Part shown: piece after piece, positions 15,608-24,350 of the stretch
How the letters are laid out: every line of letters starts with the position of its first letter
Numbering within the stretch: position 1 is the first letter of the stretch
From: Treponema sp.
GTDB lineage: Bacteria; Spirochaetota; Spirochaetia; Treponematales; Treponemataceae
Assembly (NCBI GenBank): GCA_017464425.1
Contig: JAFUDX010000021.1
Location: 57,297 to 121,296, forward strand
Length of the DNA: 64,000 nt
Reading direction: 5' to 3'
The notes under the pieces: model-generated
What the model saw: only the letters and a program-made list of their open reading frames with translations
What the model was told of the DNA's origin: nothing
Databases searched by the model: none
Program-made: the position numbers and the translations under genes

Positions 15608-17908
15608 TTACTTACTCAAAAGCCTGAAGCATTTGAGCGCGGAATTGTACGCCACACCAAAATCGTCCTCTTCTTTGGGGAAAGTTCCTTTCAAGAAGAA
15701 TTTTTCGAGCAGTTTCACATAATATGCCGCCACTTTGTCGGCAGGATTGGCTTCGGAAAGTTTTTTGAATTTGTCGCAGGCGTTTTTATAGTCTTCATGC
15801 TCAAAATCCTTCATCGCGCTTTCCCAGACTTCGGCGTATTTCTGGAGCTGTTCACTCGCATTTTCTTTGAAGCAGAGCGGCTCGTAAAGCATGAGCGGTG
15901 TGTTTACATTCACCACCTGAACGCGGTCAAGGCGACGGCAGAGGATTTCATCGCCCAGTTCCTTGTAGGTCGCTTCGCTCACCAAGATTCCGAATGTCGA
16001 GTATTGCTTGTTCACGCCTTCCAATCGGCTTGCGAGGTTCACATTGTTTCCCATCATCGTGTAGTTCTTTTTATTCTCGCTTCCCATGTAGCCGGCAATC
16101 ATTTCACCAGAGTTGATTCCAATCCGCGTGAAGATTTCCTTGCCGTTTTCGACCATGATTTTAAAGGCATTGTAGAGATTTTCTTCCATCTCTTGCGGTT
16201 TTGGCGCAGATGCAATCTCTTTGATTTTTGCGTTCATGAGTTTTTCGACCTGCTTCATTTTGAGCGCGGCTTTTACGGCACGCTTCGCATGATCGGTCAT
16301 TTTTAAGGGTGCGCCCACAAGTGCGATGATTGCGTCTCCCTCGTATTTGTCGATTGTTCCGCCCTCTTCCATGATAATGTCGCTCATTTCGGTAAGATAG
16401 TAGTTTAAAAGCGCGACAAGTTCCGCTGCCGTCAAAAGCTCCGAGAACGAAGAGAATTTCTGAATGTCAGTGAAAATCGCCGTCATCTGAATGCTTTCGC
16501 CGCCGAGTTTGAAGCTGTCGGGGTTCGCCACAATCTGATTGACGACATCTTTTGAAAGACATTGGCTGAACGCGTTCGTGATGAATTTCTTGTCCTTTGA
16601 GGCGGACAAAAATCCTAAGACGATGCTTGAAATATATGCGAGAATTGAAGAAATGAGTGGAACTATTTCGCCAAGATAGATTCGCGTGAATTTGTAATAC
16701 ACCAAAAGAATCGTACTTGAAAGGCAGATTAAAAGAAGCCCGAAGATGATTTTCCCGCCGGTTGATTTGATTTTGCCCGTCGCAATAACGATGAGGATTG
16801 CAAAAACGAGCGCGTACAGAATCGAAACCCACACAGGACTTTCGCCCACAAAATCGCCGTTCAAGACTTGGTTTGCGAAGGTATAATGCACGCCCGGAAG
16901 CGGATATTGCGCCTCGTACTGGTTCACGCCGTAGTCGGAAGTGCTGGTGGCGCATGTTCCGACAATGCAGAGCGCGGAATTGAGCTGTTTTTTGAGCGCG
17001 TGGCACAATTTTGTGTATTCTTCGATGTAGGCTTCTTCACCGTCCTCAGCCATGTACAGGCGCAAAAGCGAAACGCGGTAAATGTCGCCGATTGAAAGAT
17101 AGTTGTAGTCGTTGAATTGCACGGGCGGATACTTCAAGATGAATTTTCCGTCGTTTCCGCGCGGAATTACGATGTCTTTTTCGCTTCCGTTTGGCAGTTT
17201 TGCGCCACCCAAAGTGATTTTTTTGCCCTCAACGATGATTTTTGGATTTCCCAGTTTTTTGAGAAGGGCTGGAATCGTAAGCTGCGGATAATACTTTCCG
17301 TCATATTTTGCAAAAAGATTCACGCGGCGGTAGAAATTATCGCTGTCAGGGCTTGCGTTCACAAAGCCCGCCCCCGCCGCATATTGCATGAAATTCAGAA
17401 TCGTTGAAAGCACGCCTGTAAATCTTTCAGTCGTGCCGTCATTTTTAATCTCAAGATTTTTTAAGAGTGCCTTTTCGTTCATCACCGAAAGCGTTTCTTC
17501 GTCAATGTCGGTAAAATAATCGAAGGTGAAGTTGAGGTAAGTGCTTTTTGACTTTGAGAGAGCTTCTTCCATCACTTCGTCGGGCCAGAACGGCTCAAAA
17601 TTGTCGTTCACGCTCGCCTTCGCGCTGTCAATAAAACTCAAATCGAACACGATTGACTCTGCCCCCATTTCTTCCATAACGGAAATACAATCCGCGTACA
17701 CATCGCGGGTAAAGGGAAACGAGCCAATCTGCTCAATCGCAAAATCGTCAATGCCGACCATCACCACATCATCACGAAGTTGTGTTGCTGGCAAAATCCG
17801 CTGAAAAAGGTCAGAGAATTTTGATTCAATGCTCGTAAAAAGAAACAGGGAACTTGCCGCCACGCACGCAAACGGAATCAGGAACGAAAAGGACTTTCTC
17901 TTAGTCAT
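15608..17908 (-). CDS. adenylate cyclase with CHASE2 sensor
   Basis: A 766-residue membrane protein. One N-terminal membrane segment (residues 8-26) is followed by an extracellular CHASE2 domain (VVMVGIDDFAIEQIGSFPFTR) up to about residue 350, three membrane segments (350-430), and a class III cyclase domain (465-670). Metal aspartates are in TAIFTDIQKFS and KYEGDAIIALVG, and the lysine of DKYEGD points to ATP as substrate. The last 90 residues are TPR-like. The ATG at 17908 is used, with GGGGAG upstream; it overlaps the FecR-like gene. Confidence 0.88.
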   Translation of the reverse strand: MTKRKSFSFLIPFACVAASSLFLFTSIESKFSDLFQRILPATQLRDDVVMVGIDDFAIEQIGSFPFTRDVYADCISVMEEMGAESIVFDLSFIDSAKASVNDNFEPFWPDEVMEEALSKSKSTYLNFTFDYFTDIDEETLSVMNEKALLKNLEIKNDGTTERFTGVLSTILNFMQYAAGAGFVNASPDSDNFYRRVNLFAKYDGKYYPQLTIPALLKKLGNPKIIVEGKKITLGGAKLPNGSEKDIVIPRGNDGKFILKYPPVQFNDYNYLSIGDIYRVSLLRLYMAEDGEEAYIEEYTKLCHALKKQLNSALCIVGTCATSTSDYGVNQYEAQYPLPGVHYTFANQVLNGDFVGESPVWVSILYALVFAILIVIATGKIKSTGGKIIFGLLLICLSSTILLVYYKFTRIYLGEIVPLISSILAYISSIVLGFLSASKDKKFITNAFSQCLSKDVVNQIVANPDSFKLGGESIQMTAIFTDIQKFSSFSELLTAAELVALLNYYLTEMSDIIMEEGGTIDKYEGDAIIALVGAPLKMTDHAKRAVKAALKMKQVEKLMNAKIKEIASAPKPQEMEENLYNAFKIMVENGKEIFTRIGINSGEMIAGYMGSENKKNYTMMGNNVNLASRLEGVNKQYSTFGILVSEATYKELGDEILCRRLDRVQVVNVNTPLMLYEPLCFKENASEQLQKYAEVWESAMKDFEHEDYKNACDKFKKLSEANPADKVAAYYVKLLEKFFLKGTFPKEEDDFGVAYNSALKCFRLLSK

Positions 17909-18269
17909 CAAGCTCCCCTTCTGCCATTACATCGGACGCGCGAGAAGAAGCCGTTGCCGTTCCCTTGCCTTTTTTGGCGACAGAGCCTGAAATGCCCTGC
18001 TTTGTTTCAATAAGTTCTGAAACGCTTGCTTTTTTGGGAGTGCGGAGCGTGATGTCCTTGCCGTCAGATGTGAGAACGAGCTTGGAATTCGTTCCGAGCG
18101 TGACGACCGTTTCATCGCTCACCGTCGCCCCCGCCTTCAGCGCGACATTCTTTCCTTTCTGCTCGTAGGTGACTTTGCCTGAGACAGATTTGACCTCATA
18201 GTCCTTTGCAGATGCAAAAAACGCCGCGAATGCGAGCAACGCGCCCGCAACAAAAACTGATTTTTTCAT
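17901..18269 (-). CDS. exported FecR-like protein
   Basis: A 122-residue protein with a signal peptide (MKKSVFVAGALLAFAAFFASA) and a short FecR-type domain (VSGKVTYEQKGKNVALKAGATVSDETVVTLG, then SKLVLTSDGKDITL). It probably lies in the periplasm. It overlaps the CHASE2 cyclase start by eight bases, so the two are co-translated. FecR-like domains often sit beside CHASE2 cyclases, and it may be a ligand or partner of the extracellular sensor. Confidence 0.75.
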   Translation of the reverse strand: MKKSVFVAGALLAFAAFFASAKDYEVKSVSGKVTYEQKGKNVALKAGATVSDETVVTLGTNSKLVLTSDGKDITLRTPKKASVSELIETKQGISGSVAKKGKGTATASSRASDVMAEGELDD

Positions 18270-18290
18270 AAAATCCTCCTATTTAAATTT

Positions 18291-18384
18291 CTCACAGAGC
18301 AAAAGAGCTCACAGAGAGATTTTTGTTTTACAATATTTTTTCACATATAAGTACATTCTCTGTGAACTCCGTGTACTCTGTGAG
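18291..18384. repeat. CTCTGTGA word repeats in spacer
   Basis: CTCACAGAG occurs at 18291 and 18309, and the inverse CTCTGTGA with the phrase CTCCGTGTACTCTGTGAGG at 18357-18384. The copies form an inverted repeat upstream of the FecR-like gene. The phrase is a word-like dispersed sequence seen in unrelated bacterial genomes (general knowledge, not searched). Confidence 0.45.
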
Positions 18385-18393
18385 GAATTTTTA

Positions 18394-19959
18394 TTATTTC
18401 AAATATTTTAACACCCGCTCCACACTCGGCAACTCAATGTCGGTGTCGGATTCGGGAACGCTTACCGCCTTGTACAATTTCCAGGCCTCTTCAAGCGGAT
18501 ACAGAGCCGCCTCGCCTTTTTTTGCCGCGCTCCTCCACTGGTTGAAGCCCGCCGCTCGTGCAATCGCAAAAGAATCCTGGCAGACCGTCGCTTCAAGCGG
18601 AATCCACGCCTTTCCGTCCTGCACGATAAATCTTCCGTCTTTGAGGACGCCCGCCGCTTTTTCAGACGAAACGCCTGAATCAATCGCAAAGAAAATGTGC
18701 CCAGGAACGGTGATGAACGCCGTCTTTATTCCGATTGACTCAAACAACGCGCAGTTCAAGATTGAAAGGTCATCGCAGTCACCGCCCGAATACAAAAGCG
18801 TCTGGTACGGAAATTGCAGAAAGTCCGCATCAAGGCTCTCGCCAGAAGAAAACGGACTCGTGGGGTCGCGGACATAGCTTACGCCGTACGCTTTGAGAAC
18901 GGCAAAAATTCCCCGCGCATAGTCCAAATTCTCGCAATAATCGCCCTGCGGATTTTTAAGGATGATTGATTTTGCGAGCTTTGAGATTTTGTTTGCAGCA
19001 CCGTCGTGGCTCGAAACAAATGCCGCCACCCGCCTGTCGTCTTCCCAGCTCATTGAATTTCGGCTGAGCGCGGTGAAGTCAAGAATCTGCTCGCTCGTGA
19101 CGCGTTTTCCAAGCGAGCGGTACGAAACGATGATTTTTCCTTCGGTTTTGTGCGAAAGGAGGGATTCCAAAATCGTTTCGTTCAAAAAAGCCGTGAGCGG
19201 GGCTGTGAAAACCTCATTCTGCTCGATTTTTTCAAAACTTGCGCAGATTTTGGGATTCTGCATGTACTCACCGACCAAAACGGAAACCGTGACATCGGTG
19301 ATTTTGTTCTCCTCGCCGTTAAAAAGCAAAAGAGAGCCGAATGGATTTTCGTTGTAGTAGCTGTAAAAAACCGGGAAAATCGGGTCAGTCTCACTTTCGT
19401 CAACCTCCACGACATTTTTTGCAAAAATTCCCTTTGAGAAGCTGTATTTTATGCTCAAACCGACATCGATTCTTTTGGCAAAATCTTCCGGACTGTAATT
19501 GAATTTACTGAATCCCGCGAAAACGCCAAATTTAAGCTCCGGGAATGCGTAAAAGTCCGCGAAAATCCGACCGCCAAAAAGAGTTCCGCTCATCGCCTTA
19601 GTGTGTTTTTCTTCGACTTCGCCGAAATTCCACGCACCGCCATAGCCCTGCACGCCAGCCACAAACCTGTCATGAAAGCGGCACAAATAAGTGAGCGCAA
19701 GGTCGCCATAGTAAAGCGGTGTGTCGCTCAAAGTCTGCGCCTTGATGTCCGCGATTCCGCCCTGAATACCAAACCCGATTTTGTCACGGCCGCGCACCGT
19801 AAGCGGGTAAAAATCAAATGAAAGCGTACCCGAAAAAGAATTCTCGAATTCGCCCGCCGTGTGAAAATCAAGTTGCGGCATGAGCGCGACTTCAAAATCA
19901 AGCGCATGGAGAGGAAGCGCGAGTAAAAAACAGAAAAGAATGACCGACAGCCTTCTCAT
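18394..19959 (-). CDS. envelope protein with transglutaminase-like domain
   Basis: A 521-residue exported protein. The signal peptide (MRRLSVILFCFLLALPLHA) precedes an outer-membrane beta-barrel-like section (residues 20-175, alternating aromatic strands). The C-terminal half has a transglutaminase-like signature (LLYSGGDCDDLSILNCALFESIG, then PGHIFFAID with the histidine). The acidic GDCDD form, with cysteine present, fits papain-fold proteins. It follows its paralogue by three bases and uses GGGGAG inside the upstream stop region. Substrate is unknown. Confidence 0.7.
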   Translation of the reverse strand: MRRLSVILFCFLLALPLHALDFEVALMPQLDFHTAGEFENSFSGTLSFDFYPLTVRGRDKIGFGIQGGIADIKAQTLSDTPLYYGDLALTYLCRFHDRFVAGVQGYGGAWNFGEVEEKHTKAMSGTLFGGRIFADFYAFPELKFGVFAGFSKFNYSPEDFAKRIDVGLSIKYSFSKGIFAKNVVEVDESETDPIFPVFYSYYNENPFGSLLLFNGEENKITDVTVSVLVGEYMQNPKICASFEKIEQNEVFTAPLTAFLNETILESLLSHKTEGKIIVSYRSLGKRVTSEQILDFTALSRNSMSWEDDRRVAAFVSSHDGAANKISKLAKSIILKNPQGDYCENLDYARGIFAVLKAYGVSYVRDPTSPFSSGESLDADFLQFPYQTLLYSGGDCDDLSILNCALFESIGIKTAFITVPGHIFFAIDSGVSSEKAAGVLKDGRFIVQDGKAWIPLEATVCQDSFAIARAAGFNQWRSAAKKGEAALYPLEEAWKLYKAVSVPESDTDIELPSVERVLKYLK

Positions 19960-19962
19960 GCG

Positions 19963-21843
19963 CTACTCCCCGACAAGAATCTGAATCTTCTTGACATTGT
20001 TCAATGCCGTCTTGTTCTGCGGGTCTTTTGCAAGAACCTTGTTATACTGATTCAAAGCTGCACGGTAATTTTTTTGTGCCGAATAAACCAAGCCGATGTT
20101 GTTCATCGAAGCGATTGTGCCAAGTTTTTGATATTCCGCCAAAGCCTCTGCGTACATGCCGCAACGGACATAAGTGTCGGCAAGGAGCTTGGTGTTTTCG
20201 TTCGCGCGGAATTTTTTAAGGAGAGCCGATAAATCGTTATTTATATAGTAGGAAGTTGCTTCGTTGACCGCTTTGATGACTGCATCTTTGCTCGGATTTT
20301 TGTAAGAACCGCGGTAGCCTGAGAATGTGACTGGCGGATAGATTTCCCATGCCGCGTGAACATCCACGATTTCATACGGAAATTCAGAATCTGCTTCCGA
20401 TGCTTTTTGCGCCACCTTCAGTTTCTTTGCCGCCGCAAGACGAGACTGCGTAAATCCCTTGCTGAAAGCCGCCATTGAGAGGCAGAGCCAGGTCGTGTTT
20501 GCATCAGAAAGAACGGAATCCTCGCCGAACTGATTGAGTCGTTTTTCGGGTGCGATTCCTGTGTCAACAAGGACGATAAAATCATCGTCAAGCGCGATAA
20601 ATCCCGTGCCGATTCCAAAGCTTTCCAAGCACGAGCAGACCAAAATTCCGATGTCGTCATAGTCGCCGCTCAAAAGGCTCAAAGTCTGCAACGGATATTG
20701 AACTGAATCGATTTCTTCGCCGTTTCGGAACTCTTTGTACGGCGTAACCTTGTCCTCGCTGTAAACGATTCCCGCAAGGCGCAAGCCCTCCACAATCGCC
20801 GCCGAATACTGGAAAGCGGAATTCATGCCCGTCTTAAGATTGGTGATTTCCGCCCCCGCGATGAATTTTGCCGCCTCCAGAATTTCGGGCGTACCGCTGT
20901 CGATAAAACAGGCAAGGCTCGCCGGGTCGTTCCACAAAAAGGCGTTTCGGTGCTTTACTTCAAGCACGATATTCTGAACTTCAGTCATTTTTTTGCCCAA
21001 GAAACTGTATGAAATGACAAGCTCACCGTTGATTTTTCCGTCCTCGCTGTAGCGGAGCAATTCAGGACCAAAATCGGCAAGCACGGGAATTTCAACGCTT
21101 TTGTATCGGCTCAAAACAGAGCGAGAAAAACATTCCTTTTCGCTTGAAGTATACTTCCCTGCCCTAAAACTCACATGAACATCACGCGCCTCGGCAGAAC
21201 TGAGATTGCGGAGGGTAACCGTTCCAAGCGGAGTTTGCTTATACATAGAAGAAAATGCCGGGAACGCAGAAGAATCTTGCTCAAAACTGACCCAAAAATT
21301 ATCGCCCGAAGACGAAGATTTGTTTGTAGAAAAATTGAATTTCGCGCTTAATCCTACGAACGGACTTTTTATGAATGAAGAGCCATCAATATTGAAATTT
21401 TCGTATCCACCGACTGCACTCAAAACAATGCTAGGCGTAAAGCGAAAGCCCACCTCGCCAAAACCGCGCCAGTATGTGCCGCTCCCCGAACCTGTGACAC
21501 TCGGCGCATCAATCGAAGTTTGGTGGAAGCCGTACGAGCCGTTTGCGCTCACATAAAGGCGGCTAAGCGGATAGTAGTACAGCCCCGCGCTCACACCGCC
21601 CATAAGGATATTAAAATTCTTGTCCAAAGATTCCTGTTTGATTGTATTATAGCCGCCCTCAACGCCGAGCGTGAGAAAATTGAGCAAATCGATGTCCGCA
21701 TTAAAAAAGCCGCCAAAACCTGTGTCCAGATTTTCTTCTTTGGGGAATGTCATGACAGGAGAAACGCGAAAGGCAAAATCGAGAGCAAAAGATTGCGCAC
21801 TAAGCAATGCCGTAACAAAGAGTGCCGTAAAAACTTTTTTCAT
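19963..21843 (-). CDS. envelope protein, transglutaminase-like with TPR tail
   Basis: A 626-residue paralogue of the downstream protein. It has a signal peptide (MKKVFTALFVTALLSAQSFA), a beta-barrel-like section (residues 21-170), a middle domain, and a transglutaminase-like core in which the usual cysteine is replaced (LLSGDYDDIGILVCSCLESFG), so catalysis there is doubtful. Three TPR-like units at residues 530-620 (YAEALAEYQKLGTIASMNNIG; NYRAALNQYNKVLAKDPQNK) would bind a partner. GGAG lies six bases before the ATG. The promoter at 21894-21921 is nearly copied upstream of the gene at 30114. Confidence 0.72.
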   Translation of the reverse strand: MKKVFTALFVTALLSAQSFALDFAFRVSPVMTFPKEENLDTGFGGFFNADIDLLNFLTLGVEGGYNTIKQESLDKNFNILMGGVSAGLYYYPLSRLYVSANGSYGFHQTSIDAPSVTGSGSGTYWRGFGEVGFRFTPSIVLSAVGGYENFNIDGSSFIKSPFVGLSAKFNFSTNKSSSSGDNFWVSFEQDSSAFPAFSSMYKQTPLGTVTLRNLSSAEARDVHVSFRAGKYTSSEKECFSRSVLSRYKSVEIPVLADFGPELLRYSEDGKINGELVISYSFLGKKMTEVQNIVLEVKHRNAFLWNDPASLACFIDSGTPEILEAAKFIAGAEITNLKTGMNSAFQYSAAIVEGLRLAGIVYSEDKVTPYKEFRNGEEIDSVQYPLQTLSLLSGDYDDIGILVCSCLESFGIGTGFIALDDDFIVLVDTGIAPEKRLNQFGEDSVLSDANTTWLCLSMAAFSKGFTQSRLAAAKKLKVAQKASEADSEFPYEIVDVHAAWEIYPPVTFSGYRGSYKNPSKDAVIKAVNEATSYYINNDLSALLKKFRANENTKLLADTYVRCGMYAEALAEYQKLGTIASMNNIGLVYSAQKNYRAALNQYNKVLAKDPQNKTALNNVKKIQILVGE

Positions 21844-21893
21844 GGTAAACTCCAGACTTTTTTAACTGAGCAAGGCAAAGATGAACAAAATTA

Positions 21894-21921
21894 ATTATAA
21901 CACAGATTTGGGGGATTTCAA
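21894..21921 (-). promoter_or_regulatory. promoter, copy A of duplicated cassette
   Basis: On the minus strand TTGAAA (21916-21921) and TATAAT (21894-21899) are 16 bases apart. The surrounding 98 bases (21841-21940), including ribosome binding site and ATG, match 30112-30210 with few differences. Confidence 0.75.
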
Positions 21922-21954
21922 GAGAAACGGCGGAGTGTCAAAAATTCTTGTTAC

Positions 21955-23529
21955 TCACTTCTCCCACTTCTCAATCTTGCATTCGTGCGTTTTGGCGTTC
22001 TCGTCGTAGTTAACACCGATGAGGAGAATTTCGCCCGTGTAGTTTTCGAGCGAGGCGAAGTATTTTTTCTCCTTGATTTGGGCGAGTGCGCTTTCGGTCG
22101 TGCCGTTGCGCTTCAGTTCGATTATCATGGCGGGAATATTCGGCACAAACGGAATGAACACCACATCGGCAAAGCCCTTGCCCGTCGTCATTTCCTTTAC
22201 AATCGTGTATTTGTTGAGCGCGTAGATGTACGAAAGATAGATTGACGACTGCAAAGCGTCTTCGTTGTTGTAGCTTCGGTTGCTCGTAACATGGATGTGG
22301 CTCATGTCGAGGGCGGCGACTACGGCTTCTTCATTCCCTCGAAGGGTCTCGGCGAGCAGTTCCTTTGAGCCTTTGATGATTTTGTTTGTTACGGCATATT
22401 CATCTACGATTGAAACGGCACGCTGCCATTCCTCAAGCACTTCTTTGTTTGGAATACGACAGTTTTTTTCCATACGGTCATACGCAAGGTATCCCAAGTG
22501 AATGAGATATGTAAAAACATCATCCTTTGTCCTGAATTCGGTCATCGTATTCATATATGTATAAGGGTCAACATCAACATTTTCACCAGAAATCATGCGT
22601 ATTACATCTTCTTTCGTTCCAGCAAAGTTCTCTTTGATTCTGTCCGAAATGACGGCGTAAGTCGAGGTTTTGCTCCAGTAACTTTCAAAGGCTTCTTTTT
22701 CGATAGATTTTACCACAGATTCCGGATTGTAGATTTCAAACCCACGCTGAGAATATCCGTCATACCACCGTTTGCATTCTTCGTAATCGACATTGTATTT
22801 CGCGCACAAAGCTTTTACTTCGTCTGCCGTAAAACCGATATATTCGGCAAGTTTTCCCGCGTCAAGAATCGTGTATTCCTCGAAGTTGTTCAGCTTTGAC
22901 TGGATTCGGTCTCGTACCACAGGCAAAATTCCTGTTAAATAAGCAAGTGCAATCGCCGGGCGGAGCGTGTTGCTCTTAAAAAGCCCGTTCAAAAAATCGA
23001 GGTACTGCGTGAATAGTTTTTGGCTCACATTCTCGCGCACAAGCACATCATATTCGTCAAGAATGATGACAAATCGCTCGCCCTTGTTCGCGTACACCTG
23101 CAAAATTGCCTGTGCGATTGACATGGAATCCGTGATTTCCACATCGGGGAAAGCTTCCCGCATTTCTTTAAGGACAAAATCCGTCAGGTGATTCAACAGC
23201 TCGTCCGTGTTTTTCTCGTTCCGATACTCGCTGTTCATGTCAATCTGAATCACATTCAGCTTGTTCAAATTGCTTTCAAAACTGGGGTCCCAGGCGATTT
23301 TATACGGCGCAAAAAGTGTGCGGGAATCTGCACCCTTTGAAAAATACGCAGAAAGCATGTTCCCCGCAATCGTCTTTCCGAAGCGGCGTGGGCGGGAAAC
23401 GCAGAGATAGGTGTTGTCGGTTTCCATAAACTCATTTATGACCGCAATCATCTGCGTCTTATCGACATAAATCGGTCGCTTGAGCGTTCTGGCAAAATTC
23501 TCGTTGTTCGGATTAAGATAGATTCCCAT
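21955..23529 (-). CDS. AAA-ATPase-like / PD-(D/E)XK nuclease protein
   Basis: A 524-residue protein of the PF09820 (AAA-ATPase_like) plus PF08011 (PDDEXK_9) type. The start IYLNPNNENFARTLKRPIYV is followed by the Walker A motif PRRFGKTIAGNML (residue 50), Walker B FVIILDEYDVLV (145), and a C-terminal nuclease-like core (FADVVFIPFVPNIPAMIIELK, D and ExK visible). The family is expanded in Treponema and gut anaerobes and its role is unknown. Two further members lie in this window. GGAGAAG precedes the ATG. Confidence 0.85.
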   Translation of the reverse strand: MGIYLNPNNENFARTLKRPIYVDKTQMIAVINEFMETDNTYLCVSRPRRFGKTIAGNMLSAYFSKGADSRTLFAPYKIAWDPSFESNLNKLNVIQIDMNSEYRNEKNTDELLNHLTDFVLKEMREAFPDVEITDSMSIAQAILQVYANKGERFVIILDEYDVLVRENVSQKLFTQYLDFLNGLFKSNTLRPAIALAYLTGILPVVRDRIQSKLNNFEEYTILDAGKLAEYIGFTADEVKALCAKYNVDYEECKRWYDGYSQRGFEIYNPESVVKSIEKEAFESYWSKTSTYAVISDRIKENFAGTKEDVIRMISGENVDVDPYTYMNTMTEFRTKDDVFTYLIHLGYLAYDRMEKNCRIPNKEVLEEWQRAVSIVDEYAVTNKIIKGSKELLAETLRGNEEAVVAALDMSHIHVTSNRSYNNEDALQSSIYLSYIYALNKYTIVKEMTTGKGFADVVFIPFVPNIPAMIIELKRNGTTESALAQIKEKKYFASLENYTGEILLIGVNYDENAKTHECKIEKWEK

Positions 23530-23657
23530 ACAACTTCTCCGTGCTAGAATTTTAAATATTATAATGCAGAAGTGAGAAATTATCTATATTGTTTTTTTTG
23601 GAGCTTTTTCCCCGTTGTGTCCTACTTCTGCATCATCTCGCAGAAAATGGCGAAGAG

Positions 23658-24289
23658 TCACTCTTGAACTTTCCACCCAATCATTCCCTTGCCGTCGCTT
23701 GAAAACACAACGCCGATTTTGAACAGCCGTTTGCCCGCTACAGCAAAGTGGTCTGCATAGCCGTTCGCGCTGATTTGCTCCAGTGCCTCGCAGGCGACTT
23801 CCTCAAAAACCCGCCCTTTGTCCATCTTTGTTTTTTCAAATCCCTTTATCGTAAGATAGCCACTCTGATAGATGACAGGGAGCATGTTCTTACTGTCGGG
23901 GTCGTAGTTCTTGAACTGGTCTTCTTTTGCTTTGCGACCGTTGATAATCGTAGTAAGTTCAAGCGGCTGATTCTGCAAGGTTTTTACTAAGAATGATGGC
24001 GTTCCGCTTTCAAACCAGTATGAGCCAAAATCTTTGGACTTAAGGCATTTTAAAAGACAAAACGGATTGTAAACGCCTTCAACATTATGCGTAAAATGAT
24101 AACCGTCGTACATTTGAGCGTGCTGACCAGAAGCGACTTTCCAAAACGGCGGGGACGGCTTAAAAAATAATAGTCGTCTGTGTGAGTCATTTTATAAACG
24201 AGGTCTGTCTTGTCTACATAATACTTACCGTCATTGCGCAGGCGCTCAAAGTCCTGCACGCCAATCGGAAAACGCTTTAATTCCTGCAT
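23658..24289 (-). pseudogene. AAA-ATPase-like/PDDEXK gene with internal deletions
   Basis: A remnant of the same family as 32257-33828. The 5' part (from MQELKRFPIGVQDFERL to RPRRFGKSLLVSTLK) runs to the Walker A motif, then jumps out of frame at about 24110 to MYDGYHFTHNVEGVYNP, which matches residue 270 onward of the intact relative. A second jump, after GYLTIKGFEKT, removes about 115 residues and continues at KMDKGRVFEEVACEALEQI. Walker B and most of the nuclease core are lost. Short shared words (TCAAATG; KMDKG) at both joins suggest deletion between small homologies. Confidence 0.82.
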
Positions 24290-24350
24290 ATAAAAAATAA
24301 TAGCATAAATTGAGTTTTTTTGCTACTTTAGTTGTTCTGAAGTACAAGAA

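Noticed and set aside
15797..16306. Plus-strand frame of 169 codons
   Set aside because: Shadow of the CHASE2 cyclase gene.
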